A stretch of DNA of 21,758 nucleotides from an uncultured Collinsella sp. (GTDB taxonomy: Bacteria > Actinomycetota > Coriobacteriia > Coriobacteriales > Coriobacteriaceae), in NCBI GenBank assembly GCA_900545605.1, contig UQZL01000033.1, positions 1 through 21,758 on the forward strand. The letters run 5' to 3'. A program made the translations under genes and the position numbers. This document shows positions 1-6,785 of the stretch, in pieces. The stretch's first letter is position 1, and the number at the start of each line of letters is the position of its first letter. Below the pieces are notes generated by a model, which was not told the DNA's origin, did not search any database, and saw only the letters and a list, made by a program, of their open reading frames with translations.

Positions 1-21
1 GAACCTGCAAAGGCGAAACCG

Positions 22-85
22 AAAAAAAAAAATATAGTAAGCCGACGCGACAAAGGGGGCGCCCCATCGTCGCGTCGGCTTACTA
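22..85 (-). terminator. Strong rho-independent terminator on the minus strand
   Basis: A perfect 17-bp inverted repeat (35-51 with 69-85) encloses a 17-nt loop that itself contains the palindrome GGGGCGCCCC (56-65). Read on the minus strand, the stem is followed by TATA and then 11 consecutive T (complement of the A run at 22-32), the classical intrinsic-terminator layout. It is the likely end of the nrdR-dut transcript, although a second palindrome lies between it and dut. On the plus strand only a short T run follows, so termination in that direction would be weaker. Confidence 0.85.
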
Positions 86-113
86 GAAAAGTAAGTATTT
101 TTCAAGTGAGTAG

Positions 114-218
114 CCGCCCGGCCGTCTCTCACACATATCGTTCCACGCGCAGTTTCGCAGCGAGCGAAGCGAAGCGAGAATGTTTGAGCATGGAATGATA
201 TGTGTGAGAGGCGGGCGG
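114..218. repeat. 105-bp imperfect palindrome downstream of dut
   Basis: The arms 126-145 and 191-210 are complementary over 20 positions with a single G/T wobble (CTCTCACACATATC then TTCCA). After an asymmetric internal bulge (121-125 against 211) the stem continues as CCGCCCG (114-120) with CGGGCGG (212-218). The 45-nt loop carries short GCGAA-type repeats (GCGAGCGAAGCGAAGCGAG). There is no T tract directly after the stem on either strand, so it is not a classical terminator. It could be a structured 3' end of the dut mRNA or a REP-like element. Confidence 0.7.
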
Positions 219-235
219 GAGGGATACGAGCACCC

Positions 236-679
236 CTAAGCTACGCCGCTGGAGCCGAAGCCTCCTTTGCCTCGGTCGGTTTCGTCTAGTTCTTCTGCTT
301 CTACGAGGTTGACCGTGGGGACTTCTTGGATGACGAGCTGGGCGATGCGGTCGCCTTTGTTGATTTGGATGTTGTTCGTGGGGTCTAGGTTGATGAGGAT
401 GACTTTGAGCTCTCCTCGGTAGTGGGCGTCGATGAGGCCGGGAGTGTTGACTATGGACAGGCCTTGCTTAATGGCCAGGCCGCTGCGGGGCTGGACGAAG
501 CCGGCGTAGCCGTCGGGCAGAGCGACAGCTAGGCCCGTGGAGACCAGGCGACGCTCAAAAGGCTTGAGGGTGCAATCCTCGTTGGCTCGGAGGTCAAGAC
601 CGGCATCCGTGGGATGGGCGTATTTGGGTAGCTCGACGGTTGGGTCGAGACGTTTAATGTTAACGGTAATGTTGGACAT
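236..679 (-). CDS. dut: dUTP diphosphatase (trimeric dUTPase)
   Basis: Hydrolyses dUTP to dUMP and pyrophosphate in the cytoplasm, keeping uracil out of DNA and supplying dUMP for thymidylate synthesis. All five motifs of the homotrimeric dUTPase family are visible in the 147-residue product: motif I around HPTDAGLDLRA (22-32), motif II PRSGLAIK (64-71), motif III with NTPGLIDAHYRGE (78-90, including the water-activating Asp84 and the base-stacking Tyr87), motif IV GDRIAQL (109-115) and the glycine-rich P-loop-like motif V RGKGGFGSSG (135-144). Length is typical. The gene starts four bases after the nrdR stop, and its AAGGTG ribosome binding site lies inside the end of nrdR, so the two are almost certainly co-transcribed and coupled. 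Confidence 0.97.
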   Translation of the reverse strand: MSNITVNIKRLDPTVELPKYAHPTDAGLDLRANEDCTLKPFERRLVSTGLAVALPDGYAGFVQPRSGLAIKQGLSIVNTPGLIDAHYRGELKVILINLDPTNNIQINKGDRIAQLVIQEVPTVNLVEAEELDETDRGKGGFGSSGVA

Positions 680-683
680 GAAA

Positions 684-1127
684 TCACCTTAGCTTGTCGA
701 GCTCTTGCAGAAACTCATCGACGTCTTTGAAATCGCGATAGACCGAGGCAAAGCGGATGTAGGCCACTTTATCGATCTTGGCCAACCGCTTAAGAACCAT
801 ATCGCCCAGCTCATGGGACGTAACGGCCGTAAGCGTACGGGAGCGAAGCTCGACCTCAATATCGTCAATGATGTCATTGAGCTTTTTAGTGTCGATATCT
901 CGCTTGATCGTGGCGCGCATCAAACCGACCAGCAGCTTATTGCGATCGAACCGTTGCTTGGATCCGTCTGACTTAATGACCTCGATAGGGTCTTCACAAC
1001 GCTCAAATGTCGTAAAGCGATAATTGCATGAGCAGCATTCGCGACGGCGCTTGATGGTGTTATTAGATTCCTGCATGCGGGAATCAACAACGCGGGTATG
1101 TGCCTTGCCGCATTTAGGACAGCGCAT
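684..1127 (-). CDS. nrdR: Transcriptional repressor NrdR
   Basis: NrdR represses ribonucleotide reductase genes by binding NrdR boxes when its ATP-cone domain senses dATP/ATP. The 147-residue product has the family's usual length. The N-terminal zinc ribbon is intact (Cys3, Cys6, Cys31, Cys34, ending in NYRFTTFER), and an ATP-cone follows from about residue 48 (VIKSDGSKQRFDRNKLLVGLMRA) to about 138. The ATG has an excellent ribosome binding site (AGAGGAGGT). The 51 bp between this gene and the LysM gene hold a small inverted repeat (GTACC 1155-1159, GGTAC 1167-1171) and no clear promoter, so nrdR may be read partly from the LysM promoter. I saw no NrdR box here and no reductase gene in the window. 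Confidence 0.97.
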   Translation of the reverse strand: MRCPKCGKAHTRVVDSRMQESNNTIKRRRECCSCNYRFTTFERCEDPIEVIKSDGSKQRFDRNKLLVGLMRATIKRDIDTKKLNDIIDDIEVELRSRTLTAVTSHELGDMVLKRLAKIDKVAYIRFASVYRDFKDVDEFLQELDKLR

Positions 1128-1178
1128 GGTACCTCCTCTAAAACGATTACAAGGGTACCATGCGACGGTACTTAAATC

Positions 1179-1631
1179 TTAGGAACGTGCGGGAACTTTA
1201 AGATGCGCACCGGCATCGAGCGAGCCATGCTCCAGGTGATTGACGTTGCGGATCATATCAGAGGTCTCCTGCGTGGAAAGACCTTCAATCGGATGCTCCT
1301 GGGCAAGCGACCACAAGGAATCGCCAGACTGAACACGGACGGTCTCGTAGGTAACGTTGGATGCCGACTCGGCATATGCGGCGTGACGAGCGCTGAAGAT
1401 CGAGGTAGCAAGTACAAAGAAAAGCGTGAGCGCAACGGCCAAGGCGACAATCGTCGAGACCTTTAGGGCAACGGGAGCCGATGTCGTGGCGACGCACTTG
1501 CTGCGGACGGGCTTGCCAGGCAGTGTTTGGAAACCAGATCGGCCGCCTTTGACAACCGTGAAAGCCGGTGCCGCAGGCGTCTCGAGCTTAAGGGCGAGGT
1601 TTCCCTGGACCATATCCGTTGCGTTCATCAT
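1179..1631 (-). CDS. Single-pass membrane protein with C-terminal LysM domain; candidate SOS cell-division inhibitor (YneA/SosA-like)
   Basis: The 150-residue product has a basic cytoplasmic N-terminus (1-53), one strongly hydrophobic segment (about 54-80) and an extracellular LysM peptidoglycan-binding domain (about 97-147; VRVQSGDSLWSLAQ at the start, GAHLKVP at the end). It is divergent from lexA, and a good promoter for it contains a perfect LexA box. This matches Bacillus YneA and staphylococcal SosA, SOS-induced LysM membrane proteins that delay division after DNA damage. The cytoplasmic part is much longer than in YneA (about 105 aa in total). Two ATGs are adjacent; the AGGAG sequence is only three bases before the first, so Met2 (1628) may be the true start. 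The domain calls are solid; the division-inhibitor role is inferred from context. Confidence 0.8.
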   Translation of the reverse strand: MMNATDMVQGNLALKLETPAAPAFTVVKGGRSGFQTLPGKPVRSKCVATTSAPVALKVSTIVALAVALTLFFVLATSIFSARHAAYAESASNVTYETVRVQSGDSLWSLAQEHPIEGLSTQETSDMIRNVNHLEHGSLDAGAHLKVPARS

Positions 1632-1699
1632 GTTCTCCTCTCGCGTGTTTTGCTGAGAACAGTTTTATCAAGCCGCGCGGACAAAAATGTCTAGCGCGA

Positions 1700-1711
1700 G
1701 AACGAATGTTC
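1700..1711. promoter_or_regulatory. LexA box 1 (SOS operator)
   Basis: GAACGAATGTTC has both GAAC/GTTC half-sites with the 4-bp spacing of the Gram-positive LexA operator (CGAAC-N4-GTTCG); the right flank is G as expected and the left flank is A instead of C. It lies in the lexA/LysM divergent region, nearest the LysM gene. Confidence 0.85.
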
Positions 1712-1718
1712 GGTTATT

Positions 1719-1746
1719 ATTATCTTCGAACAGTTGTTCCTGTCAA
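1719..1746 (-). promoter_or_regulatory. SOS promoter of the LysM gene
   Basis: On the minus strand a perfect -35 TTGACA (complement of 1741-1746) and a -10 GATAAT (complement of 1719-1724) are separated by 16 bp. LexA box 2 (1728-1739) fills that spacer, so bound LexA would occlude RNA polymerase. The recA promoter has the same design. A second perfect box (1700-1711) lies just downstream, about where transcription would start. Confidence 0.75.
1728..1739. promoter_or_regulatory. LexA box 2 (SOS operator)
   Basis: GAACAGTTGTTC has perfect half-sites preceded by C. It sits between the -35 and -10 of the LysM promoter, and 28 bp (centre to centre) from box 1, so the two dimers would lie on different faces of the helix. 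Confidence 0.88.
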
Positions 1747-1754
1747 GCAATAAT

Positions 1755-1768
1755 CGAACATTTGTTTG
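1755..1768. promoter_or_regulatory. LexA box 3 (lexA autoregulation)
   Basis: CGAACATTTGTTTG has a perfect left half-site and one substitution in the right half-site (GTTTG for GTTCG, an accepted variant). It directly follows a possible lexA -10 (AATAAT, 1749-1754) and precedes the lexA start by 23 bp, so it would overlap the transcription start. The lexA -35 is not convincing (TTCGAA at 1725-1730, 18 bp away). Confidence 0.75.
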
Positions 1769-1791
1769 ACATTGGCAGAGAGGATCCCCTG

Positions 1792-2436
1792 ATGGCTCGC
1801 AAAATTACCAAGCGTCAGCAGCAGATTTACGACTTCATCAAGGAATATCAGCAGGAGAAAGGCTATCCGCCCAGTGTGCGCGAGATGGCATCGGCCGTAG
1901 GCCTCTCCTCCCCCAGCACGGTGCATGCTCATCTCTCTGCCCTGGAGGCTCGAGGACTGCTCAAGCGCGATGCCACCAAGCCTCGCGCCCTAGAGCTCTT
2001 TGATGAGGACGGATCCTCTGTCTCGATTTCCAAATCCGATGAACCCACGGCGCCCCGCGGAACGGTCTCGCTGCCGCTCGTCGGTCGCGTCGCGGCTGGG
2101 ATTCCCATTCTGGCCGAACAAAATATCGAGGACACCTTTACCATCCCGACCGAAATCGCCACAGACCAGGGCTCCTTTATCCTTGAAGTGCACGGCAGCT
2201 CAATGATCAATGTCGGCATCTACAACGGTGACTACATTATCGTTCGCGAGCAAAAGAGCGCGATGAACGGCGAAATCGTCGTGGCTATGATCGATGGCTC
2301 GGCGACTGTCAAGACGTTCTACAAGGAGCAGGGGCGCGTGCGCTTGCAGCCCGAGAACGACACTATGGAGCCCATCTATGCGACGAACCCCGTTATTTTG
2401 GGTAAGGTTGTCGGATTAATGCGCCGGTTCTCGTAA
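1792..2436 (+). CDS. lexA: SOS repressor LexA (self-cleaving serine peptidase)
   Basis: LexA represses SOS genes until RecA filaments trigger its self-cleavage. The 214-residue product has the N-terminal winged-helix DNA-binding domain (1-65; GYPPSVREMASAVGLSSPSTVHAHL) and the S24 peptidase domain with the Ala102-Gly103 cleavage site (VAAG), nucleophile Ser137 (GSSMINVGI) and general base Lys174 (ATVKTF). The frame stays open upstream to 1687, but ATG 1792 is chosen because MARKITKRQQQIYDFI is the family N-terminus, AGAGGA precedes it, and the upstream extension would run through the operators. Its stop overlaps the next ATG (TAATG). Confidence 0.97.
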   Translation: MARKITKRQQQIYDFIKEYQQEKGYPPSVREMASAVGLSSPSTVHAHLSALEARGLLKRDATKPRALELFDEDGSSVSISKSDEPTAPRGTVSLPLVGRVAAGIPILAEQNIEDTFTIPTEIATDQGSFILEVHGSSMINVGIYNGDYIIVREQKSAMNGEIVVAMIDGSATVKTFYKEQGRVRLQPENDTMEPIYATNPVILGKVVGLMRRFS

Positions 2437-3140
2437 TGCAAAATCGCATCACCATATTTGATACCATCCGCGGGTTTACGATGCTGTCGATGGCAGGTTT
2501 TCACGCCTGCTACGATTTGGCCTACCTATATGGATGGGATATGCCATGGTTTACCGAAACGGTTTTCCAGGATATCTGGCGCGCAAGTATCAGCTGGGTA
2601 TTTTTGTTTATCGCCGGTTGGATGTGCACGCTCTCGCGTAATAACGTTAAGCGCGCCCTCAAGTACGCGGCCGCAGCTTTGGTCGTATGGATTGCAACTA
2701 CACTGGTATCAGTCGACGATTCGGTAAACTTTGGCATCATTTATTGCATGGCGGCGTGCACCGCGGTGGTTGCACTCACCCGTCCGTTACTTCAAAAAAT
2801 ACCGGTCTCGTGGGGCATCGCAGCGTGCCTTGTTCTTTTTGCCCTAACCTGGGGCATTCCAAAGGCTGTCTACCCACTCCCCTACCTGGCATGGCTTGGA
2901 TTCCCGGGCCCGGATTTTGTTTCGGGAGACTACTATCCGCTCATTCCGTTTGTCTTTATGTACCTTACCGGCTTCTTTACTGCCCAGGATGCACAAGCAT
3001 CAAGCCACGAAGCGCCGGCATGGGCATACGCCAATCCCATCCCGGCGCTCGCAGTCCTCGGTCGGCATGCCTTATCGTTCTACCTGCTCCATCAGCCTGT
3101 CATTCTAGGCGTACTAGAGCTCGTTTATTCCGTACGATAG
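2436..3140 (+). CDS. DUF1624 family integral membrane acyltransferase (heparan-alpha-glucosaminide N-acetyltransferase-like)
   Basis: The 234-residue protein is almost all membrane: about six to seven hydrophobic segments (roughly 14-31, 50-66, 77-93, 99-115, 125-140, 165-183, 208-232). The N-terminus has the DUF1624 pattern (IFDTIRGFTMLSMAGFHACYDL, with Asp9, Arg12, His23 and Asp27), and the last helix has HALSFYLLHQPV with His219, as in acyltransferase-3-like membrane enzymes. These are thought to transfer acetyl groups to extracytoplasmic sugars; the substrate is unknown. The ATG overlaps the lexA stop (TAATG), so it should be on the LexA-autoregulated transcript. Its last 16 bp overlap the 3' end of hflX on the other strand. 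Confidence 0.8.
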   Translation: MQNRITIFDTIRGFTMLSMAGFHACYDLAYLYGWDMPWFTETVFQDIWRASISWVFLFIAGWMCTLSRNNVKRALKYAAAALVVWIATTLVSVDDSVNFGIIYCMAACTAVVALTRPLLQKIPVSWGIAACLVLFALTWGIPKAVYPLPYLAWLGFPGPDFVSGDYYPLIPFVFMYLTGFFTAQDAQASSHEAPAWAYANPIPALAVLGRHALSFYLLHQPVILGVLELVYSVR

Positions 3141-4414
3141 CGCTCAAGACGCGGCGCGATTCGGGCCGGCATCTTTGCCACAATGCGAACGCCGTCCTCT
3201 AGATATTCCTCATGCAGAAGGGTTCCCTGCTCATGCACCAGCGTAATGAGGGCGCCCTCGCGATACGGGATATCAGCGGAGAGCAACACATCGGTGGCAG
3301 CTGCCTCACGAGCAATACGGTCGACGAGATCGTCGAGCCCCTCGCCCGTCTGGGCCGAGAACAGCACGGCCTCGGGATAGCGACGATGGAAACTCAATCG
3401 ATCGACGCTATCGAGTAGGTCGATTTTATTGAACACCGTAAGCGTCAAACGCTCACCGGCACCGATCTCGTCAAGAACGCGATCGACCGCCTCAAGCTGG
3501 CGCTCGTAGTCCTCGTCAGAGGCATCCACAACTTTAAGGACCAGGTCAGCACCAAGGACCTCAGACAGCGTGGACTTAAAGGCATCAACGAGACCATGCG
3601 GTAGCTTTTGAATAAAGCCAACGGTATCGGTAATGGTCATACCACGACCACCGGGCAAGCGATACGAGCGCGTCGTCGGATCGAGCGTGGCGAACAATTT
3701 GTCCTGAGAAAGCACCGTGGACCCGGTCAGGCGATTGAGCAACGTCGACTTACCGGCATTGGTATAACCGGCTAGGGCAACGCGAAACGCCGGCGACTCG
3801 ATACGACTCTTTGACTGGACATCGCGGCGCTGTTCGACCTGCTTAAGCTCACGACGAAGCGCGGCAATCTTGTTGCGAATCAAACGTCGGTCAACCTCGA
3901 GCTGGCTTTCGCCCTGGCCAAAGCGCGAGCCAATGCCACCGCGTGTCTGCTCTTTAGCAAGATGGCTCCACATACCGCGCAAGCGGGGCAACAGATACTG
4001 CAATTGGGCTAGCTGCACCTGCAGGCGGCCCTCACGGGTCTGAGCGTGCAGGCCAAAGATATCGAGAATCAACGCCGTGCGATCGATAATCTTAACCGGT
4101 TCGCCCACGGCTTTCTCAAGATACGACTGCTGCGAGGGCGTTAAATCGTCGTCGAAGATAACAACATCGGCATCCATACGATGTACGAGCCCGCAAAGCT
4201 CCTCAACCTTTCCGGAGCCGATAAACGATTTTGGATACGGCTTAACCAGACGTTGTGACAAACGCGCCACGCACTGGGCGCCAGCCGTATGGGCCAGGCG
4301 CTCAAGCTCGTCAAGCGAACGATCAAGCGGCCAGGCGTTATCGCGCCACTCAACTCCGACAAGAACGGCACGTTCGGGCTCAGGCGCCGTGGGAACGAGG
4401 GGAAATCGAGCCAT
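3125..4414 (-). CDS. hflX: Ribosome-associated GTPase HflX
   Basis: HflX splits stalled or stress-inactive ribosomes using GTP. The 429-residue product has the HflX N-terminal domain (about 15-115; YPKSFIGSGKVEEL, DDDLTPSQQSYLE), the connecting coiled region with TRGGIGSRFGQGESQLEVDRR (158-178), and the GTPase domain: G1 GYTNAGKS (216-223), G2 ATLDPTTR (242-249), G3 DTVGF (263-267), G4 NKID (329-332), G5 SAQTGEG (353-359). A short C-terminal domain follows. Its ATG overlaps the miaA stop (TAATG). In proteobacteria hfq usually lies between miaA and hflX; here nothing does. The end runs 16 bp into the convergent DUF1624 gene. Confidence 0.96.
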   Translation of the reverse strand: MARFPLVPTAPEPERAVLVGVEWRDNAWPLDRSLDELERLAHTAGAQCVARLSQRLVKPYPKSFIGSGKVEELCGLVHRMDADVVIFDDDLTPSQQSYLEKAVGEPVKIIDRTALILDIFGLHAQTREGRLQVQLAQLQYLLPRLRGMWSHLAKEQTRGGIGSRFGQGESQLEVDRRLIRNKIAALRRELKQVEQRRDVQSKSRIESPAFRVALAGYTNAGKSTLLNRLTGSTVLSQDKLFATLDPTTRSYRLPGGRGMTITDTVGFIQKLPHGLVDAFKSTLSEVLGADLVLKVVDASDEDYERQLEAVDRVLDEIGAGERLTLTVFNKIDLLDSVDRLSFHRRYPEAVLFSAQTGEGLDDLVDRIAREAAATDVLLSADIPYREGALITLVHEQGTLLHEEYLEDGVRIVAKMPARIAPRLERYRTE

Positions 4415-5352
4415 TAGGCCGCCTCGATACGGTGAAGGATATCCTCAACGACCTCATCGATCGTAAACTCGTCCATGTCGAACCACACGATGCGGTCATC
4501 GCGTTTAAACCACGAAAGCTGACGCTTGGCATAGCGACGCGAACGCATCTTGATGAGTTCGCGAGCCTCATCCATGGAAATCACGCCGTCAAAGGCATCG
4601 ATAATCTCTTTATAGCCAATCGCTTGCATCGAAGTCAGGGCATCTCTCAGCCCCTGGTCCATAAGACCGCGAACCTCATCAATAAGACCCTGCTCAAACA
4701 TCAGATCGACGCGTAGGTTAATACGCTCGTAAAGCGCCTCGCGATTACGCATCAATCCAAACCACAGAGCGTGATAATGCTCGCGCGGAACACTAAACTG
4801 CGACTTTTGCTGCGCGTAGGACACACCGTCATCGTGCATTTCGAGCGCGCGAATCACACGACGAACATTATGGGGATGGATGACCGCAGCGGACTCGGGG
4901 TCACGCTCAGCAAGCAGCGCGTGCAGCGCTTCCTCGCCAATGCGCTCGGCAAGCTCCTGATACCCCGCGCGACGATCGTCCTCAAGCTCGCCCGAGGGAA
5001 AATCCATCTCATCCAGGGCCGCCTTGAGATACAAGCCCGTGCCCCCGCAAAACACCGGTAGGCGGCCCTCGCCCAGCAAGCGCTCAACATGTACACGAGC
5101 GTCTGCCTGATACAACGCTGCAGAATATGCAACGCCCGGTTCAACAATATCGACCAGGCGTAGAGGCGCCGTGCATTCCTCGGGTGCCATCTTGGCAGTG
5201 CCGATATCCATGCCTCTATATATTTGCATCGCGTCACACGACAGCACTTCGGACGAAAGGCGAGACGCCAAACGATCTGCGACATCACTTTTGCCAACCG
5301 CAGTCGGACCGACAATCGCAACGGCGGAAAGACCTGCCCCGGAAGAAATCAT
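4414..5352 (-). CDS. miaA: tRNA dimethylallyltransferase MiaA
   Basis: Transfers a dimethylallyl group from DMAPP to N6 of A37 in tRNAs reading UNN codons, making i6A, the substrate for MiaB. The 312-residue product has the P-loop GPTAVGKS (15-22), the tRNA/DMAPP motif CDAMQIYRGMDIGTAK (39-54), FCGGTGLYLKA (101-111), HPHNVRRVIRALE and AIGYKEI. The frame is open to an ATG 39 bases further upstream, inside miaB. I choose 5352 because it gives the family's P-loop position and length (about 310 aa) and forms a TAATG overlap with the miaB stop, the same junction type as miaA-hflX. No clear ribosome binding site is seen, which fits translational coupling. Confidence 0.95.
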   Translation of the reverse strand: MISSGAGLSAVAIVGPTAVGKSDVADRLASRLSSEVLSCDAMQIYRGMDIGTAKMAPEECTAPLRLVDIVEPGVAYSAALYQADARVHVERLLGEGRLPVFCGGTGLYLKAALDEMDFPSGELEDDRRAGYQELAERIGEEALHALLAERDPESAAVIHPHNVRRVIRALEMHDDGVSYAQQKSQFSVPREHYHALWFGLMRNREALYERINLRVDLMFEQGLIDEVRGLMDQGLRDALTSMQAIGYKEIIDAFDGVISMDEARELIKMRSRRYAKRQLSWFKRDDRIVWFDMDEFTIDEVVEDILHRIEAA

Positions 5353-6722
5353 TAGCGCGGCTCGCCCACAACGGATCCGGACAGATACCACGTCTTGGCA
5401 ACGTCGACGTCAACATCGACAATCTTGCCAATCAACTGATCGATGCTGTAGCCCTCGGGAATCGGTGCATGAACAGTCTGATTCTTAGGACTCTTGCCCA
5501 GCAGCATCGCGTCATTCTTTTTGCTCGTACCCTCAATAAGCGCCGGCACAACGGTGTGGAGCTCACCCTGGTTATACTCGTGCGCTGTGGTCTCGATAAC
5601 CTCCACCAGACGGTTGAAGCGCTCAAGAATCACCTCATGCGGCGTGGGATCGTCAATCTCGGCGGCCGGAGTACCGGCGCGCTTGGAGTAGATAAACGTA
5701 TAGGCCTGAGCATAACGGACCGTCTCGGCAAGCGAGAACGTCTGCTCAAAGTCTTCCTCGGTCTCGCCGGGGAAGCCCACGATGATATCGGTCGAAAGCG
5801 CGATATCGGGCATGCGATTGCGGATGCGATCGACAAGCCCCAGATAATCCTCGCGCGTATAGCGACGGTTCATCTCTTTAAGGATGCGCGTCGAGCCCGA
5901 CTGAACTGCCAGGTGCAGTTGCGGCATGACGGCAGGCGTCTCGGCCATAGCGTCGATGGTCTCGGGCAGCAGGTCTTTGGGGTGCGAGGAAGTAAAGAAA
6001 ATACGCTCTACACCCGTATCGCCCACGGCGCGCAGCAGGTCGGCAAAGCGCGGCTTGCCAAACAGGTCGCGACCATAGGAGTTGACGTTTTGACCCAGAA
6101 GCGTAATCTCACGCACGCCCTGGCGTACTAGACCGGTCACCTCGTCGACAATCTCCTCGAAAGGGCGACTCTTTTCGCGACCGCGCACATACGGCACGAT
6201 GCAATAAGTGCAGAAGTTATTACAGCCCGTCATAATGGGGACCCAGGCGTGATACTGGGTCTCACGATGCCACGGCATGCTCATAGCATCCGTGTCCTCG
6301 TGCTCGTTGGTGCGAATATGACGCTTGCCGTCCAAGAATGCCTCGGCAATGAGCTCGGCAACATGCGCGATAGAATGCGTACCAAAGATGACATTGACGT
6401 TATCGACATTCGTGAGCAGGCCCTCGCCGTCGCGCTGCGCGATGCAGCCGCCCACGGCGACCACGCGCTTGCCCGAGGGCGAAGGCGGGAGGCTCTTACA
6501 AGAGTTGCACTGACCGTACAGACGGGTGTCAGCGGCCTCTCGAACGCAGCACGTCATGAACACGACAATGTCAGCATGCTCCGGATCGAGCGCCATAAGG
6601 CAGCCATACGAGTCGAGCAGGCCACTCACGCGCTCGGAGTCGTGCTGATTCATCTGGCAGCCAAAGGTGCGGATGAAGTAGGTTTTACCGGCAAGAATAT
6701 CGCGTACGGAACCCTGGTCCAT
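5352..6722 (-). CDS. miaB: tRNA-2-methylthio-N6-dimethylallyladenosine synthase MiaB
   Basis: Radical-SAM methylthiotransferase converting i6A37 to ms2i6A37 in tRNA. Numbered from the chosen ATG (456 aa): the N-terminal UPF0004 domain binds the auxiliary 4Fe-4S cluster through Cys22 (TFGCQMNQHDSE), Cys58 (MTCCVREAAD) and Cys93 (VGGCIAQRDGE); the radical-SAM cluster is in MTGCNNFCTYCIVPYVRGRE (Cys167, Cys171, Cys174); a TRAM domain occupies about the last 65 residues. An extension to a TTG at 6773 is possible but has no ribosome binding site, whereas the ATG at 6722 has TTAGGA nine bases ahead. IVPYVRGRE and the QMNQHDSE motif mark MiaB rather than RimO, which is present separately at 13371-14720. 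Confidence 0.96.
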   Translation of the reverse strand: MDQGSVRDILAGKTYFIRTFGCQMNQHDSERVSGLLDSYGCLMALDPEHADIVVFMTCCVREAADTRLYGQCNSCKSLPPSPSGKRVVAVGGCIAQRDGEGLLTNVDNVNVIFGTHSIAHVAELIAEAFLDGKRHIRTNEHEDTDAMSMPWHRETQYHAWVPIMTGCNNFCTYCIVPYVRGREKSRPFEEIVDEVTGLVRQGVREITLLGQNVNSYGRDLFGKPRFADLLRAVGDTGVERIFFTSSHPKDLLPETIDAMAETPAVMPQLHLAVQSGSTRILKEMNRRYTREDYLGLVDRIRNRMPDIALSTDIIVGFPGETEEDFEQTFSLAETVRYAQAYTFIYSKRAGTPAAEIDDPTPHEVILERFNRLVEVIETTAHEYNQGELHTVVPALIEGTSKKNDAMLLGKSPKNQTVHAPIPEGYSIDQLIGKIVDVDVDVAKTWYLSGSVVGEPR

Positions 6723-6785
6723 GTGTATAAGTCCTAACGAGGTGGAATAGGCGGAATCAAAGAGGGCGGGCAAAGAGTAAAAACT

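Noticed and set aside
1687..1791. 35-codon N-terminal extension of lexA
   Set aside because: It would translate the LexA operators and lacks family similarity; ATG 1792 has a ribosome binding site and the family N-terminus.
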